From Streptomyces lavendulae subsp. lavendulae (GTDB lineage Bacteria; Actinomycetota; Actinomycetes; Streptomycetales; Streptomycetaceae): 64,000 nt of DNA. This document shows positions 1 through 6,937 of this stretch, piece by piece. The translations under genes were made by a program, and so were the position numbers. The notes under the pieces are model-generated. The model was not told the origin of the DNA and ran no database searches. It worked only from the letters and a program-made list of their open reading frames with translations. The number at the start of each line of letters is the position of its first letter. Position 1 is the stretch's first letter. Where the stretch lies: positions 7,203,501 to 7,267,500 of the forward strand of contig NZ_CP024985.1 in the NCBI RefSeq assembly GCF_002803845.1, read 5' to 3'.

Positions 1-1
1 G

Positions 2-283
2 GGGCGCGAACCGGGGGAGCGGGCCAGCCTGGTCCAGTTCTCCAGCGCCTTCTGCCAGCCCTGCCGGGCCACCCGGCGGATCCTCGCCGAGGTCGCCGCC
101 ATGGTCGACGGGGTCGCGCACATCGAGATCGACGCCGAGCGGAACCTCCCCCTGGTGCGCGCCCTCGGCATCGAGAAGACCCCGACCGTGCTCGTCCTGG
201 ACTCCGCCGGGCGGATCGTCCGGCGCGCCGCCGGGATGCCGCGCAAGGCGGACGTGATCGCCGCACTGGGGGCCGCGGTGTGA
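2..283 (+). CDS. Thioredoxin-family protein, C-terminal part (5' end outside window)
   Basis: The frame is open from the window edge to the TGA at 281-283, so only the last 93 residues are visible. The sequence VQFSSAFCQPCRATRRIL holds a CQPC (CxxC) redox motif at the start of a helix. The later IEKTPTVLVLDSAGRIVRR contains the cis-proline strand (TPT) typical of the thioredoxin fold. It is probably a cytoplasmic or membrane-tethered thiol-disulfide oxidoreductase; whether there is a signal peptide or membrane anchor cannot be seen. The next gene downstream carries a cysteine-type leader peptide, so a sulfur or redox context is plausible but inferred. Confidence 0.8.
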   Translation, partial: GREPGERASLVQFSSAFCQPCRATRRILAEVAAMVDGVAHIEIDAERNLPLVRALGIEKTPTVLVLDSAGRIVRRAAGMPRKADVIAALGAAV

Positions 284-345
284 CGGGCGCGCCGGTCCGT
301 GCGCCCGCACGCAGCGTGACGCGCCTGACATCTGACCGTCGCGGC

Positions 346-375
346 TTGACTGTGTACACGTGAGATCGCCAGGCT
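346..375 (+). promoter_or_regulatory. Candidate promoter of a leaderless leader-peptide mRNA
   Basis: TTGACT (346-351) and CAGGCT (370-375) are separated by 18 nt. The -10 end lies 6 nt before the ATG at 382, so the mRNA would start at or next to the start codon. This geometry is common for leaderless Streptomyces transcripts. The -35 box is good; the -10 box is only a moderate match. Confidence 0.45.
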
Positions 376-381
376 GACGAC

Positions 382-462
382 ATGCGGTATGAACTCCTGC
401 TCTACGGGCGGGTCCACGTGGACCTCGTCCGCTACGCGAGCGCGCGCTGTCGGGATCACTGA
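382..462 (+). CDS. Cysteine-type leader peptide (26 aa) upstream of flavin reductase
   Basis: A 26-codon reading frame runs from ATG 382 to TGA 460-462. Its C-terminal half reads HVDLVRYASARC, matching the short actinobacterial leader peptides with the pattern HVDLxRxxSAxC that precede sulfur-assimilation and sulfonate or redox genes. In the characterised mycobacterial examples these are leaderless small ORFs whose Cys codons attenuate downstream expression in response to cysteine supply. Here the single Cys is codon 23 of 26, the ORF appears leaderless, and the next gene starts 64 nt downstream. The family assignment comes from the motif; regulation of the flavin reductase is inference. Confidence 0.7.
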   Translation: MRYELLLYGRVHVDLVRYASARCRDH

Positions 463-525
463 ACGCCCCCGGCCCCCCGATCCTCGACCGCGCCCGCGAT
501 CTCCGCGGCAGAAGGAAGTCTTCCC

Positions 526-1149
526 ATGACGGCCCCGACGCTCCCGACGGCTCCGTACGCACCTTTCGCCCCTGACGCCTCCACCGCCTCCCACGCCTCC
601 GGCGGTGCGGACCGCGCCGCCCCCGCCGGGGCGGCCGACGGGTCCCCCGGTCCCGAGGGCGGCACCGCCCGGCCCGGGTCGCCCGAACTGCTGCGCTCCG
701 TCTTCCGCCGGCACGCCGCAGGTGTCGCCGTGATCACCGCGGAGTCCGGCGGCCGGCCCGCCGGATTCACGGCGACCTCGCTGAATTCCGTCTCGGCCGA
801 ACCGCCGCTGCTCTCGTTCACCATCGGCACGGGCTCCTCCAGCTGGCCCGCCGTACGGGACAGCGACTACCTCGGCGTCCACATACTCGGCGAGCACCAG
901 CGGGAGCTGGCGGGCCTCTTCGCGCGCAGCGGGGCGGACCGCTTCGGCCCCGGTACCGGCTGGGCCGCGGGTCCGCACGGGGTGCCGCTGCTCGACGGGG
1001 TGCTGGCGTGGCTGGTGTGCCGGGTGGTGGCCAGGGTGCCCGCCGGTGAGCATCGTGTGATCATCGCGGAGGCGGTGGCGGGGGACCCTGCGGGCGAGGG
1101 CCGGCCGCTGCTGTACCACCAGGGAAGCTTCAACGCGTTGCGCGACTGA
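526..1149 (+). CDS. Flavin reductase family protein (FMN-binding)
   Basis: This 207-residue protein has a low-complexity Ala/Pro/Gly N-terminal stretch of about 55 residues, then a flavin-reductase-like split-barrel domain: LLRSVFRRHAAGVAVITAE, the FTATSLNSVSAEPPLLSF core that contacts the flavin phosphate, and a final LLYHQGSFNAL strand. Such proteins reduce free FMN or FAD with NAD(P)H, often for two-component monooxygenases that desulfonate or oxidise substrates. A GGAAG ribosome site lies 8-10 nt before the ATG. The cysteine-type leader peptide just upstream suggests sulfur-responsive expression and a desulfurisation role, but no partner monooxygenase is visible here. Confidence 0.8.
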   Translation: MTAPTLPTAPYAPFAPDASTASHASGGADRAAPAGAADGSPGPEGGTARPGSPELLRSVFRRHAAGVAVITAESGGRPAGFTATSLNSVSAEPPLLSFTIGTGSSSWPAVRDSDYLGVHILGEHQRELAGLFARSGADRFGPGTGWAAGPHGVPLLDGVLAWLVCRVVARVPAGEHRVIIAEAVAGDPAGEGRPLLYHQGSFNALRD

Positions 1150-1230
1150 ATCGTCCCTGCTGGGGCGGGTTCGGGCGGCGTTGGCCAGATCACAGTTCGG
1201 TGGCCTTGCCTCCGGGGAGCACCCGCTGTG

Positions 1231-1242
1231 TACTGACGAGTA
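1231..1242. promoter_or_regulatory. Candidate operator palindrome upstream of etfBA
   Basis: TACTGACGAGTA has 4-bp inverted arms (TACT/AGTA) about a 4-bp centre. It lies 55 bp upstream of a possible -10 box (TATGCT, 1297-1302) for etfB. ETF genes serve acyl-CoA dehydrogenases, so a fatty-acid-responsive TetR-type repressor is a reasonable candidate binder, but the regulator is unknown. Confidence 0.35.
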
Positions 1243-1351
1243 ACATTCCCTTCGGAGCGCGGGCCGCCCCGACCGGGATCCGCCCCACAAGGCGCCTATG
1301 CTGCCTGCACAAGGCGGTACCAGTAAAAGACGATGCGGTAGGAGAGTCGGC

Positions 1352-2137
1352 GTGAGCCTGAGGATCGTTGTCTGTGTGAAGTACGTGCCCGACGCCACCG
1401 GTGACCGGCACTTCGCCGATGACCTGACCGTGGACCGCGACGACGTCGACGGCCTGCTGTCGGAGCTCGACGAGTACGCCGTCGAGCAGGCGCTGCAGAT
1501 CGCCGACGAGGCGGACGACGCCGAGATCACCGTTCTGACGGTGGGCCCCGAGGACGCCAAGGACGCGCTGCGCAAGGCGCTGTCCATGGGCGCCGACAAG
1601 GCCATCCACGTCGAGGACGACGACCTGCACGGCAGCGACGTCATGGGCACCTCCCTGGTGCTCGCCAAGGCGATCGAGAAGGCCGGCTACGACCTGGTCA
1701 TCACCGGCATGGCGTCGACGGACGGCACCATGGGTGTCCTCCCGGCGATCCTGGCCGAGCGCCTGGGCGTCCCGCAGGTCACGCTGCTGTCCGAGGTCAA
1801 GGTCGAGGACGGCACCGTGACCGGCCGCCGCGACGGCGACTCCGCCAGCGAGCAGCTGGAGGCCTCCCTCCCCGCGGTCGTCTCCGTGACCGACCAGTCC
1901 GGCGAGGCCCGCTACCCGTCCTTCAAGGGCATCATGGCCGCCAAGAAGAAGCCGGTGGAGTCCTGGGACCTGGACGAGCTGGACATCGAGGCCGAAGAGG
2001 TCGGCCTCGAAGGCTCCTGGACCGCGGTCGACTCCGCGGCGCAGCGTCCGGCCCGCACCGCCGGCACGATCGTCAAGGACGAGGGCGAGGGCGGCAAGCA
2101 GCTGGCCGAGTTCCTGGCCGGCCAGAAGTTCATCTAA
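1352..2137 (+). CDS. etfB: Electron transfer flavoprotein beta subunit
   Basis: This is a 261-residue EtfB. The N-terminus LRIVVCVKYVPDA and the internal stretches DEYAVEQALQIAD, TVGPEDAKDALRKALSMGAD and DLVITGMASTDGTMGVLPA are typical of the AMP-binding beta subunit. With EtfA it carries electrons from acyl-CoA and related dehydrogenases to ETF-quinone oxidoreductase in the cytoplasm. The GTG at 1352 is chosen because AGGAG sits 7 nt upstream and the family N-terminus begins there; the frame is open further upstream. etfA follows after 57 nt on the same strand, so the two form an operon. Confidence 0.95.
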   Translation: MSLRIVVCVKYVPDATGDRHFADDLTVDRDDVDGLLSELDEYAVEQALQIADEADDAEITVLTVGPEDAKDALRKALSMGADKAIHVEDDDLHGSDVMGTSLVLAKAIEKAGYDLVITGMASTDGTMGVLPAILAERLGVPQVTLLSEVKVEDGTVTGRRDGDSASEQLEASLPAVVSVTDQSGEARYPSFKGIMAAKKKPVESWDLDELDIEAEEVGLEGSWTAVDSAAQRPARTAGTIVKDEGEGGKQLAEFLAGQKFI

Positions 2138-2194
2138 GAACTTCAGCCCCCTTAGTAGCCCCCAGACACTTCGCAATCGCAGGAGAGCAGTCCC

Positions 2195-3157
2195 ATGGCT
2201 GAAGTTCTCGTCTACGTCGACCACGTGGACGGCGCCGTCCGCAAGCCCACCCTTGAGCTGCTGACGCTGGCCCGCCGCATCGGCGAGCCCGTCGCCGTCG
2301 CCCTCGGCGCCGGTGCCGAGGCCACCGCCGCCGTCCTCGCCGAGCACGGTGCGGTCAAGGTCCTCACCGCCGACGCCCCCGAGTTCACCGAGTACCTCGT
2401 GGTGCCGAAGGTGGACGCGCTCCAGGCCGCGTACGACGCCGTCTCCCCGGCCGCCGTGCTCGTCCCGTCCTCCGCCGAGGGCAAGGAGATCGCCGCCCGT
2501 CTCGCCGTGCGCATCGGCTCCGGCATCATCACGGACGCCATCGACCTGGAGGCCGGTGACGAGGGTCCGGTCGCGACGCAGGCCGCCTTCGCCGCGTCGT
2601 TCACCACCAAGTCCCGCGTCTCCAAGGGCACCCCGGTCATCACCGTGAAGCCGAACTCGGCCCCGGTCGAGGCCGCTGCGGCCGCCGGCACCGTCGAGGC
2701 GCTCGCCGTCACCTTCGGCGCCCTGGCCACCGGCACCAAGGTCACCTCGCGCACCCCGCGCGAGTCGACCGGCCGTCCGGAGCTGACCGAGGCCGCGATC
2801 GTCGTCTCCGGCGGCCGTGGCGTCAACGGTGCCGAGAACTTCGGCATCATCGAGGAGCTCGCGGACTCCCTCGGCGCGGCCGTCGGCGCCTCCCGCGCCG
2901 CCGTGGACGCCGGCTGGTACCCGCACACCAACCAGGTCGGCCAGACCGGCAAGTCGGTCTCCCCGCAGCTGTACATCGCCTCCGGCATCTCGGGCGCGAT
3001 CCAGCACCGGGCCGGCATGCAGACCTCGAAGACCATCGTGGCCATCAACAAGGACGCCGAGGCCCCGATCTTCGACCTGGTCGACTACGGCGTGGTCGGC
3101 GACCTCTTCGAGGTCGTCCCGCAGCTGACCGGCGAGATCAAGGCGCGCAAGGGCTAA
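2195..3157 (+). CDS. etfA: Electron transfer flavoprotein alpha subunit
   Basis: This 320-residue protein is a full-length EtfA. The C-terminal FAD domain contains the conserved IVVSGGRGVNGAENFGIIEELAD stretch (about residues 207-229) followed by GQTGKSVSPQLYIASGISGAIQH (about 250-272), which binds FAD, and ends with the expected DLFEVVPQLT. The N-terminal half supplies the EtfB interface. AGGAG lies about 9 nt before the ATG. It is the second gene of the etfBA operon and is followed by a strong intrinsic terminator. No acyl-CoA dehydrogenase is adjacent, as is common in Streptomyces, where ETF serves many dehydrogenases. Confidence 0.95.
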   Translation: MAEVLVYVDHVDGAVRKPTLELLTLARRIGEPVAVALGAGAEATAAVLAEHGAVKVLTADAPEFTEYLVVPKVDALQAAYDAVSPAAVLVPSSAEGKEIAARLAVRIGSGIITDAIDLEAGDEGPVATQAAFAASFTTKSRVSKGTPVITVKPNSAPVEAAAAAGTVEALAVTFGALATGTKVTSRTPRESTGRPELTEAAIVVSGGRGVNGAENFGIIEELADSLGAAVGASRAAVDAGWYPHTNQVGQTGKSVSPQLYIASGISGAIQHRAGMQTSKTIVAINKDAEAPIFDLVDYGVVGDLFEVVPQLTGEIKARKG

Positions 3158-3195
3158 ACCCCGGGTCACTCGCTGACCTGCGCACTCTTTGCCTC

Positions 3196-3230
3196 CGGGG
3201 CCGTGTGGTGATTGTCACCGCACGGCCCCG
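3196..3230 (+). terminator. Terminator of etfBA
   Basis: A 15-bp hairpin: CGGGGCCGTGTGGTG and CACCGCACGGCCCCG pair fully with one T-G wobble around the 5-nt loop ATTGT. It begins 39 nt after the etfA stop and is followed by AGTCGTTTGT. Confidence 0.8.
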
Positions 3231-3339
3231 AGTCGTTTGTCCAGGACGGCGGGGGCACCATTGACGGAGCGGAACCCCGTGGCTAAATTCTGCTATGCGG
3301 ATCTAAGCTTCCGTGAAGCGGAAAAGAGGAGAGTGCACG

Positions 3340-4638
3340 ATGGGTCAGCAGGAGAAGGTGGCGACGAGCCTCGCAGGCGCGGTCAGCGAGGGCATCAGCG
3401 CCTCCCTGGCGCCGGTGGACGCGGAACTCGCGCGTCACTACCCGGGCGACCCCGGCACCCGCCAGCCCATCCACACCGTCTACGTCCCCGGTGACGTCTT
3501 CACCGCCGACACCATCCGCTCCTGGGGCGACCAGGCCCTCGCGGCCCTCGACGAGCACGCCCCGGACGCCGCCACCTTCGCCAAGGTGCTCGGCATCTCC
3601 GACGAACTGGCCGTCCCCGTCTACGACCGCGTCCGCGCCAAGCTCGCCTCCGAGCCCATCGAGGACCTCCGCGTGGACTTCGAGGACGGTTTCGGCGTCC
3701 GCTCCGACGAGGAGGAGGACCAGGCCGCGGCCCGCGCCGCCCGCCTCGTCTCGGAGGCCTTCGCCAACGGCGCGAACGCCCCGTACATGGGCATCCGCAT
3801 GAAGTGCATGGAGTCCAACGTCCGTGACCGCGGCATCCGCACCACGGACGTCTTCCTCTCCGGCCTCCTGGAGCACGGCGGCCTCCCCGAGGGCCTCGTG
3901 CTGACCCTCCCCAAGGTCACCTACGCCGAGCAGGTCAGCGCCTTCGTCAAGCTGCTGGAGGCCTTCGAGACCACCCGCGGCCTGCGCCCCGGCCGGATCG
4001 GCTTCGAGATCCAGATCGAGACCAGCCAGTCCATCCTGGCCTCGGACGGCACCGCCACCGTCGCCCGGATGATCGAGGCCGCCAAGGGCCGCGCCACCGG
4101 CCTGCACTACGGCACCTTCGACTACAGCGCCTGCGTCGGTGTCTCCGCCGCGTACCAGGCCAGCGACCACCCGGCCGCCGACCACGCCAAGGCGATCATG
4201 CAGGTCGCGGCCGCCGGCACCGGCGTACGCGTCTCCGACGGCTCGACGAACGTCCTGCCGATCGGCACCACCGACAAGGTCCACGAGGCCTGGAAGCTGC
4301 ACTACGGCCTCACCCGCCGCGCCCTGGCCCGCGCCTACTACCAGGGCTGGGACATGCACCCGGGCCACCTCCCGACCCGCTACGCGGCGGTGTTCACGTT
4401 CTACCGCGAGGGCCTGGAGGCCGCGGCGGCGCGCCTGAAGGCGTACGTGGCCAAGATCGAGGGCGACGTGATGGACGAGCCCGCCACCGCGAAGGCCCTG
4501 GCCGGCTACCTGGTCCGCGGCCTGGACTGCGGCGCGGTCGGCACCGACGAGGTCACCGCCCTGACCGGCCTGACCCGCGCCGAGCTCGACGCCTTCGCCA
4601 TCCCCCGCCGCTCGGCCACCCTGACGGCCACCGCCTGA
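3340..4638 (+). CDS. HpcH/HpaI-CitE-like aldolase superfamily protein (DUF6986-like)
   Basis: This 432-residue soluble protein resembles the HpcH/HpaI/CitE and malate-synthase-like TIM-barrel group. It contains an acidic metal-site strand (EDLRVDFEDGFG), a GFEIQIETSQSIL segment with the glutamate expected near the active site, GLHYGTFDYSACVGV, and a C-terminal WDMHPGHLPTRYAAVF region. It is longer than simple CitE subunits and fits the actinobacterial family annotated as DUF6986 or aldolase; the substrate is unknown. The ATG at 3340 is chosen because AGGAGAG lies 6-7 nt upstream; an in-frame GTG exists at 3313. The gene is monocistronic, between the etfBA terminator and a convergent LacI gene. 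Confidence 0.65.
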   Translation: MGQQEKVATSLAGAVSEGISASLAPVDAELARHYPGDPGTRQPIHTVYVPGDVFTADTIRSWGDQALAALDEHAPDAATFAKVLGISDELAVPVYDRVRAKLASEPIEDLRVDFEDGFGVRSDEEEDQAAARAARLVSEAFANGANAPYMGIRMKCMESNVRDRGIRTTDVFLSGLLEHGGLPEGLVLTLPKVTYAEQVSAFVKLLEAFETTRGLRPGRIGFEIQIETSQSILASDGTATVARMIEAAKGRATGLHYGTFDYSACVGVSAAYQASDHPAADHAKAIMQVAAAGTGVRVSDGSTNVLPIGTTDKVHEAWKLHYGLTRRALARAYYQGWDMHPGHLPTRYAAVFTFYREGLEAAAARLKAYVAKIEGDVMDEPATAKALAGYLVRGLDCGAVGTDEVTALTGLTRAELDAFAIPRRSATLTATA

Positions 4639-4674
4639 CCGGCCCCGCCTGAGCGGCCCCGCCGCCACCCGACC

Positions 4675-4710
4675 CGCAGCCCCGCCCGGACGCTCCCGGC
4701 CGGGGCTGCG
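4675..4710. terminator. Bidirectional terminator between convergent genes
   Basis: CGCAGCCCCG (4675-4684) pairs perfectly with CGGGGCTGCG (4701-4710) over a 16-nt loop. It lies in the 73-nt gap between the aldolase stop (4638) and the LacI stop (4712) and can serve both strands. Confidence 0.6.
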
Positions 4711-4711
4711 C

Positions 4712-5749
4712 TCAGTGGGCCGGCGGGAGTTCGCCCGAGCCGCGGGGGATCAGGCGGGTGGGGAGCTCGATGCGGGACGGGGGCGGGGCGGCGCCGGCCA
4801 GGCGCTGGAAGAGCCGGTCCGTGGCCACCCGGCCCAGGGCCGCCGCGTCCTGGGCCACCACCGTGACGCCCGGACGCAGCAGGTCGGCCAGCTCGAAGTC
4901 GTCGAAGCCGACCAGTGCCACCGGGCGGGGGTGTTCGGCCAGGACGCGGACCACCGTCACGGTCACCCGGTTGTTGCCCGCGAAGACCGCCGTCACCGGA
5001 TCGGGTCCCTCCAGCATCGACCGGGTCGCCGCCGTGACCCGGCCGGGGGCCGTCGCGCCGAGCGACACCCACGCGTCGGCCACCGGCAGGCCCGCCCGGC
5101 CCATGGCCTCGCGGTAGCCGCGCAGACGTTCGGTGGCGGTGTGGATGCGGGGGCTGTCGCCGATGAAGCCGATCCGCCGGTGGCCGCCGGCGATCAGGTG
5201 GGCCACCCCGTCGCGGGCGCCGCCAAAGCTGTCGGAGAGGACGACGTCCGCCTCGATCCGGCCGGCCGGACGGTCCACGAACACGGTCGCCACGCCCGCG
5301 CGGATCTCGGGCTCCAGGTAGCGGTGGTCCTCCCCGGCCGGGATCACGATCAGCCCGTCCACCCGGCGGGCGCACAGCGCGAGCGCCAACTCCCTCTCGC
5401 GGTCCGGGTCCTCGGCACTGGAGCCGTTGATGAGCAGGGCGCCGTGCGCCCGGGCCACCTCCTCGACGGCCCGGTTGAGGGGACCGTAGAAGGGGTCGGC
5501 GAGGTCCTCCAGGACCAGGCCCACGGTCGCGGTGCGGCCCTTGCGGAGCACCCGCGCGCTGTCGTTGCGGCGGAACCCGAGGGCCTCGATGGCCTCCTGG
5601 ACCCGCCGCTCGGTGTCCGGGGTGACCCCCGGCTCGCCGTTGACGACCCGTGAGACCGTCTTCAGGCCCACGCCCGCCCGGGCCGCCACGTCCTTCATGG
5701 TCGGCCGGTTGCCGTAGCGGGGCTCGGACGGCTGGCGGGTCTGCGGCAC
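4712..5749 (-). CDS. LacI-family transcriptional regulator
   Basis: This 345-residue repressor has an N-terminal LacI helix-turn-helix (MKDVAARAGVGLKTVSRVVNG, about residues 18-38) and hinge, followed by a periplasmic-binding-protein-like sensor domain with TVGLVLEDLADPFYG, RRVDGLIVIPAG, GHRRIGFIGDS and VALVGFDDFELADLLRPGVT. Such proteins usually sense a sugar or related small molecule. The GTG at 5749 is chosen because GGAGG lies 10 nt upstream; the ATG at 5698, right at the HTH, lacks a ribosome site. No sugar transporter or hydrolase is adjacent, so the target is not evident. It is divergent from the TmrB-Nudix gene and could act on it. Confidence 0.9.
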   Translation of the reverse strand: MPQTRQPSEPRYGNRPTMKDVAARAGVGLKTVSRVVNGEPGVTPDTERRVQEAIEALGFRRNDSARVLRKGRTATVGLVLEDLADPFYGPLNRAVEEVARAHGALLINGSSAEDPDRERELALALCARRVDGLIVIPAGEDHRYLEPEIRAGVATVFVDRPAGRIEADVVLSDSFGGARDGVAHLIAGGHRRIGFIGDSPRIHTATERLRGYREAMGRAGLPVADAWVSLGATAPGRVTAATRSMLEGPDPVTAVFAGNNRVTVTVVRVLAEHPRPVALVGFDDFELADLLRPGVTVVAQDAAALGRVATDRLFQRLAGAAPPPSRIELPTRLIPRGSGELPPAH

Positions 5750-5902
5750 GGCGGGACGACCTCCGGAGGTGACGGTGGCGGGGCTGGATCCCGCCGCTGA
5801 CCTTGAGGATAAGCACTCGGCCGGTGAGCGGGTTTCCGTGGCAGGGTGGTGCGGGCAAGCCACAGGGGGCTTCGGAGACGAGCCATTGGGAGAGGGGTAG
5901 AC

Positions 5903-6937
5903 GTGATTGTCTGGATCAACGGCACGTTCGGTGCCGGGAAGACCAGCACGGCGCGCGAACTGGCCGGGCTCCTGCCCGACGGCACCCTGTACGACCCGGA
6001 GCTCATAGGCGACGCGCTGCGCCGGCTCCTGCCGCACAAACGCCTGGCCGAGGTCTGCGACTACCAGGACCTGCCGAGCTGGCGGCGGCTCGTCGTGGAC
6101 GCGGCCGCGGCGATGCTCGCCGAGCTGGGCGGGGTGCTGGTGGTGCCGATGACACTGCTGCGCCAGGAGTACCGCGATGAGATCTTCGGGGCTCTGGCCG
6201 CTCGCCGGATCCCGGTGCGGCACGTGCTCCTGGCCCCGGCGGAAACGATCCTGCGGGAGCGCATCGCACGGCGTCAGGAGACGGAGCCCGAACCGGCGGA
6301 CCCCCGGGACAGGACCTGGGCGTACGACCACATCCCCGTGTACCGGCAGGCGCTGGGCTGGCTCACCGCCGACGCGCACGTCATCGACAACGGTCCGCTG
6401 ACGGCACGGGAGACCGCCGAGCGGATCGCGGAGGCCGTCCGCACCGACGCGGCGGGGATCTGCGACATCGTGCAGACCCCGGAGCCGACGCGGGAGACGG
6501 TGGCGGCGGGGGTGCTGCTCTTCGACGACCAGGACCGGGTGCTCCTGGTGGATCCGACGTACAAACCGGGCTGGGAGTTCCCGGGCGGCGTGGTCGAGGC
6601 GGGCGAGGCACCGGCGTGCGCGGGCGTACGGGAGGTCGCGGAGGAGCTGGGCCTGACCCTGGAACAGGTCCCGGGGCTGCTCGTGGTCGACTGGGAGCCG
6701 CCCCGCTCACCGGCCTACGGGGGCCTGCGGCTGCTGTTCGACGGCGGCCGGCTGACGCGGCAGGACGCGGAGCGCCTGCGGCTGCCGGGGCCGGAGCTGC
6801 GCGCCTGGCGGTTCGTCACCGAGACGGAGGCCGCCGGGCTGTTGCCGCCGCAGCGCTACGAACGGCTGCGCTGGGCCCTGCGCGCCCGCGAGCGGGGCCA
6901 CCCGCTGTACCTGGAGGCGGGTCGCCCGACACCCTGA
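5903..6937 (+). CDS. TmrB-like ATP-binding protein fused to a Nudix hydrolase domain
   Basis: This 344-residue fusion has two parts. Residues 1-180 carry a P-loop (INGTFGAGKTSTA, about 6-18), YDPELIGDALR, VLVVPMTLLRQEYRDEIFG and HVLLAPAETILRERI, which closely follow the layout of Bacillus TmrB, the tunicamycin-resistance ATP-binding protein. Residues 195-344 are a Nudix domain with a complete box: G, E, RE, EE and G in correct spacing at about residues 229-251. Start GTG 5903 has GGGAGAGG just upstream. The 3' end overlaps the convergent MFS gene by 82 bp. A role in detoxifying a nucleotide-like compound is inference; the Nudix half could also be housecleaning. Confidence 0.8.
   Translation: MIVWINGTFGAGKTSTARELAGLLPDGTLYDPELIGDALRRLLPHKRLAEVCDYQDLPSWRRLVVDAAAAMLAELGGVLVVPMTLLRQEYRDEIFGALAARRIPVRHVLLAPAETILRERIARRQETEPEPADPRDRTWAYDHIPVYRQALGWLTADAHVIDNGPLTARETAERIAEAVRTDAAGICDIVQTPEPTRETVAAGVLLFDDQDRVLLVDPTYKPGWEFPGGVVEAGEAPACAGVREVAEELGLTLEQVPGLLVVDWEPPRSPAYGGLRLLFDGGRLTRQDAERLRLPGPELRAWRFVTETEAAGLLPPQRYERLRWALRARERGHPLYLEAGRPTP

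Noticed and set aside
1190..3169. 659-codon antisense frame opposite etfBA
   Set aside because: It is the shadow of GC-biased coding DNA: composition is Gly/Asp/Val/Arg-rich low complexity, while the plus-strand EtfB and EtfA products are unmistakable.
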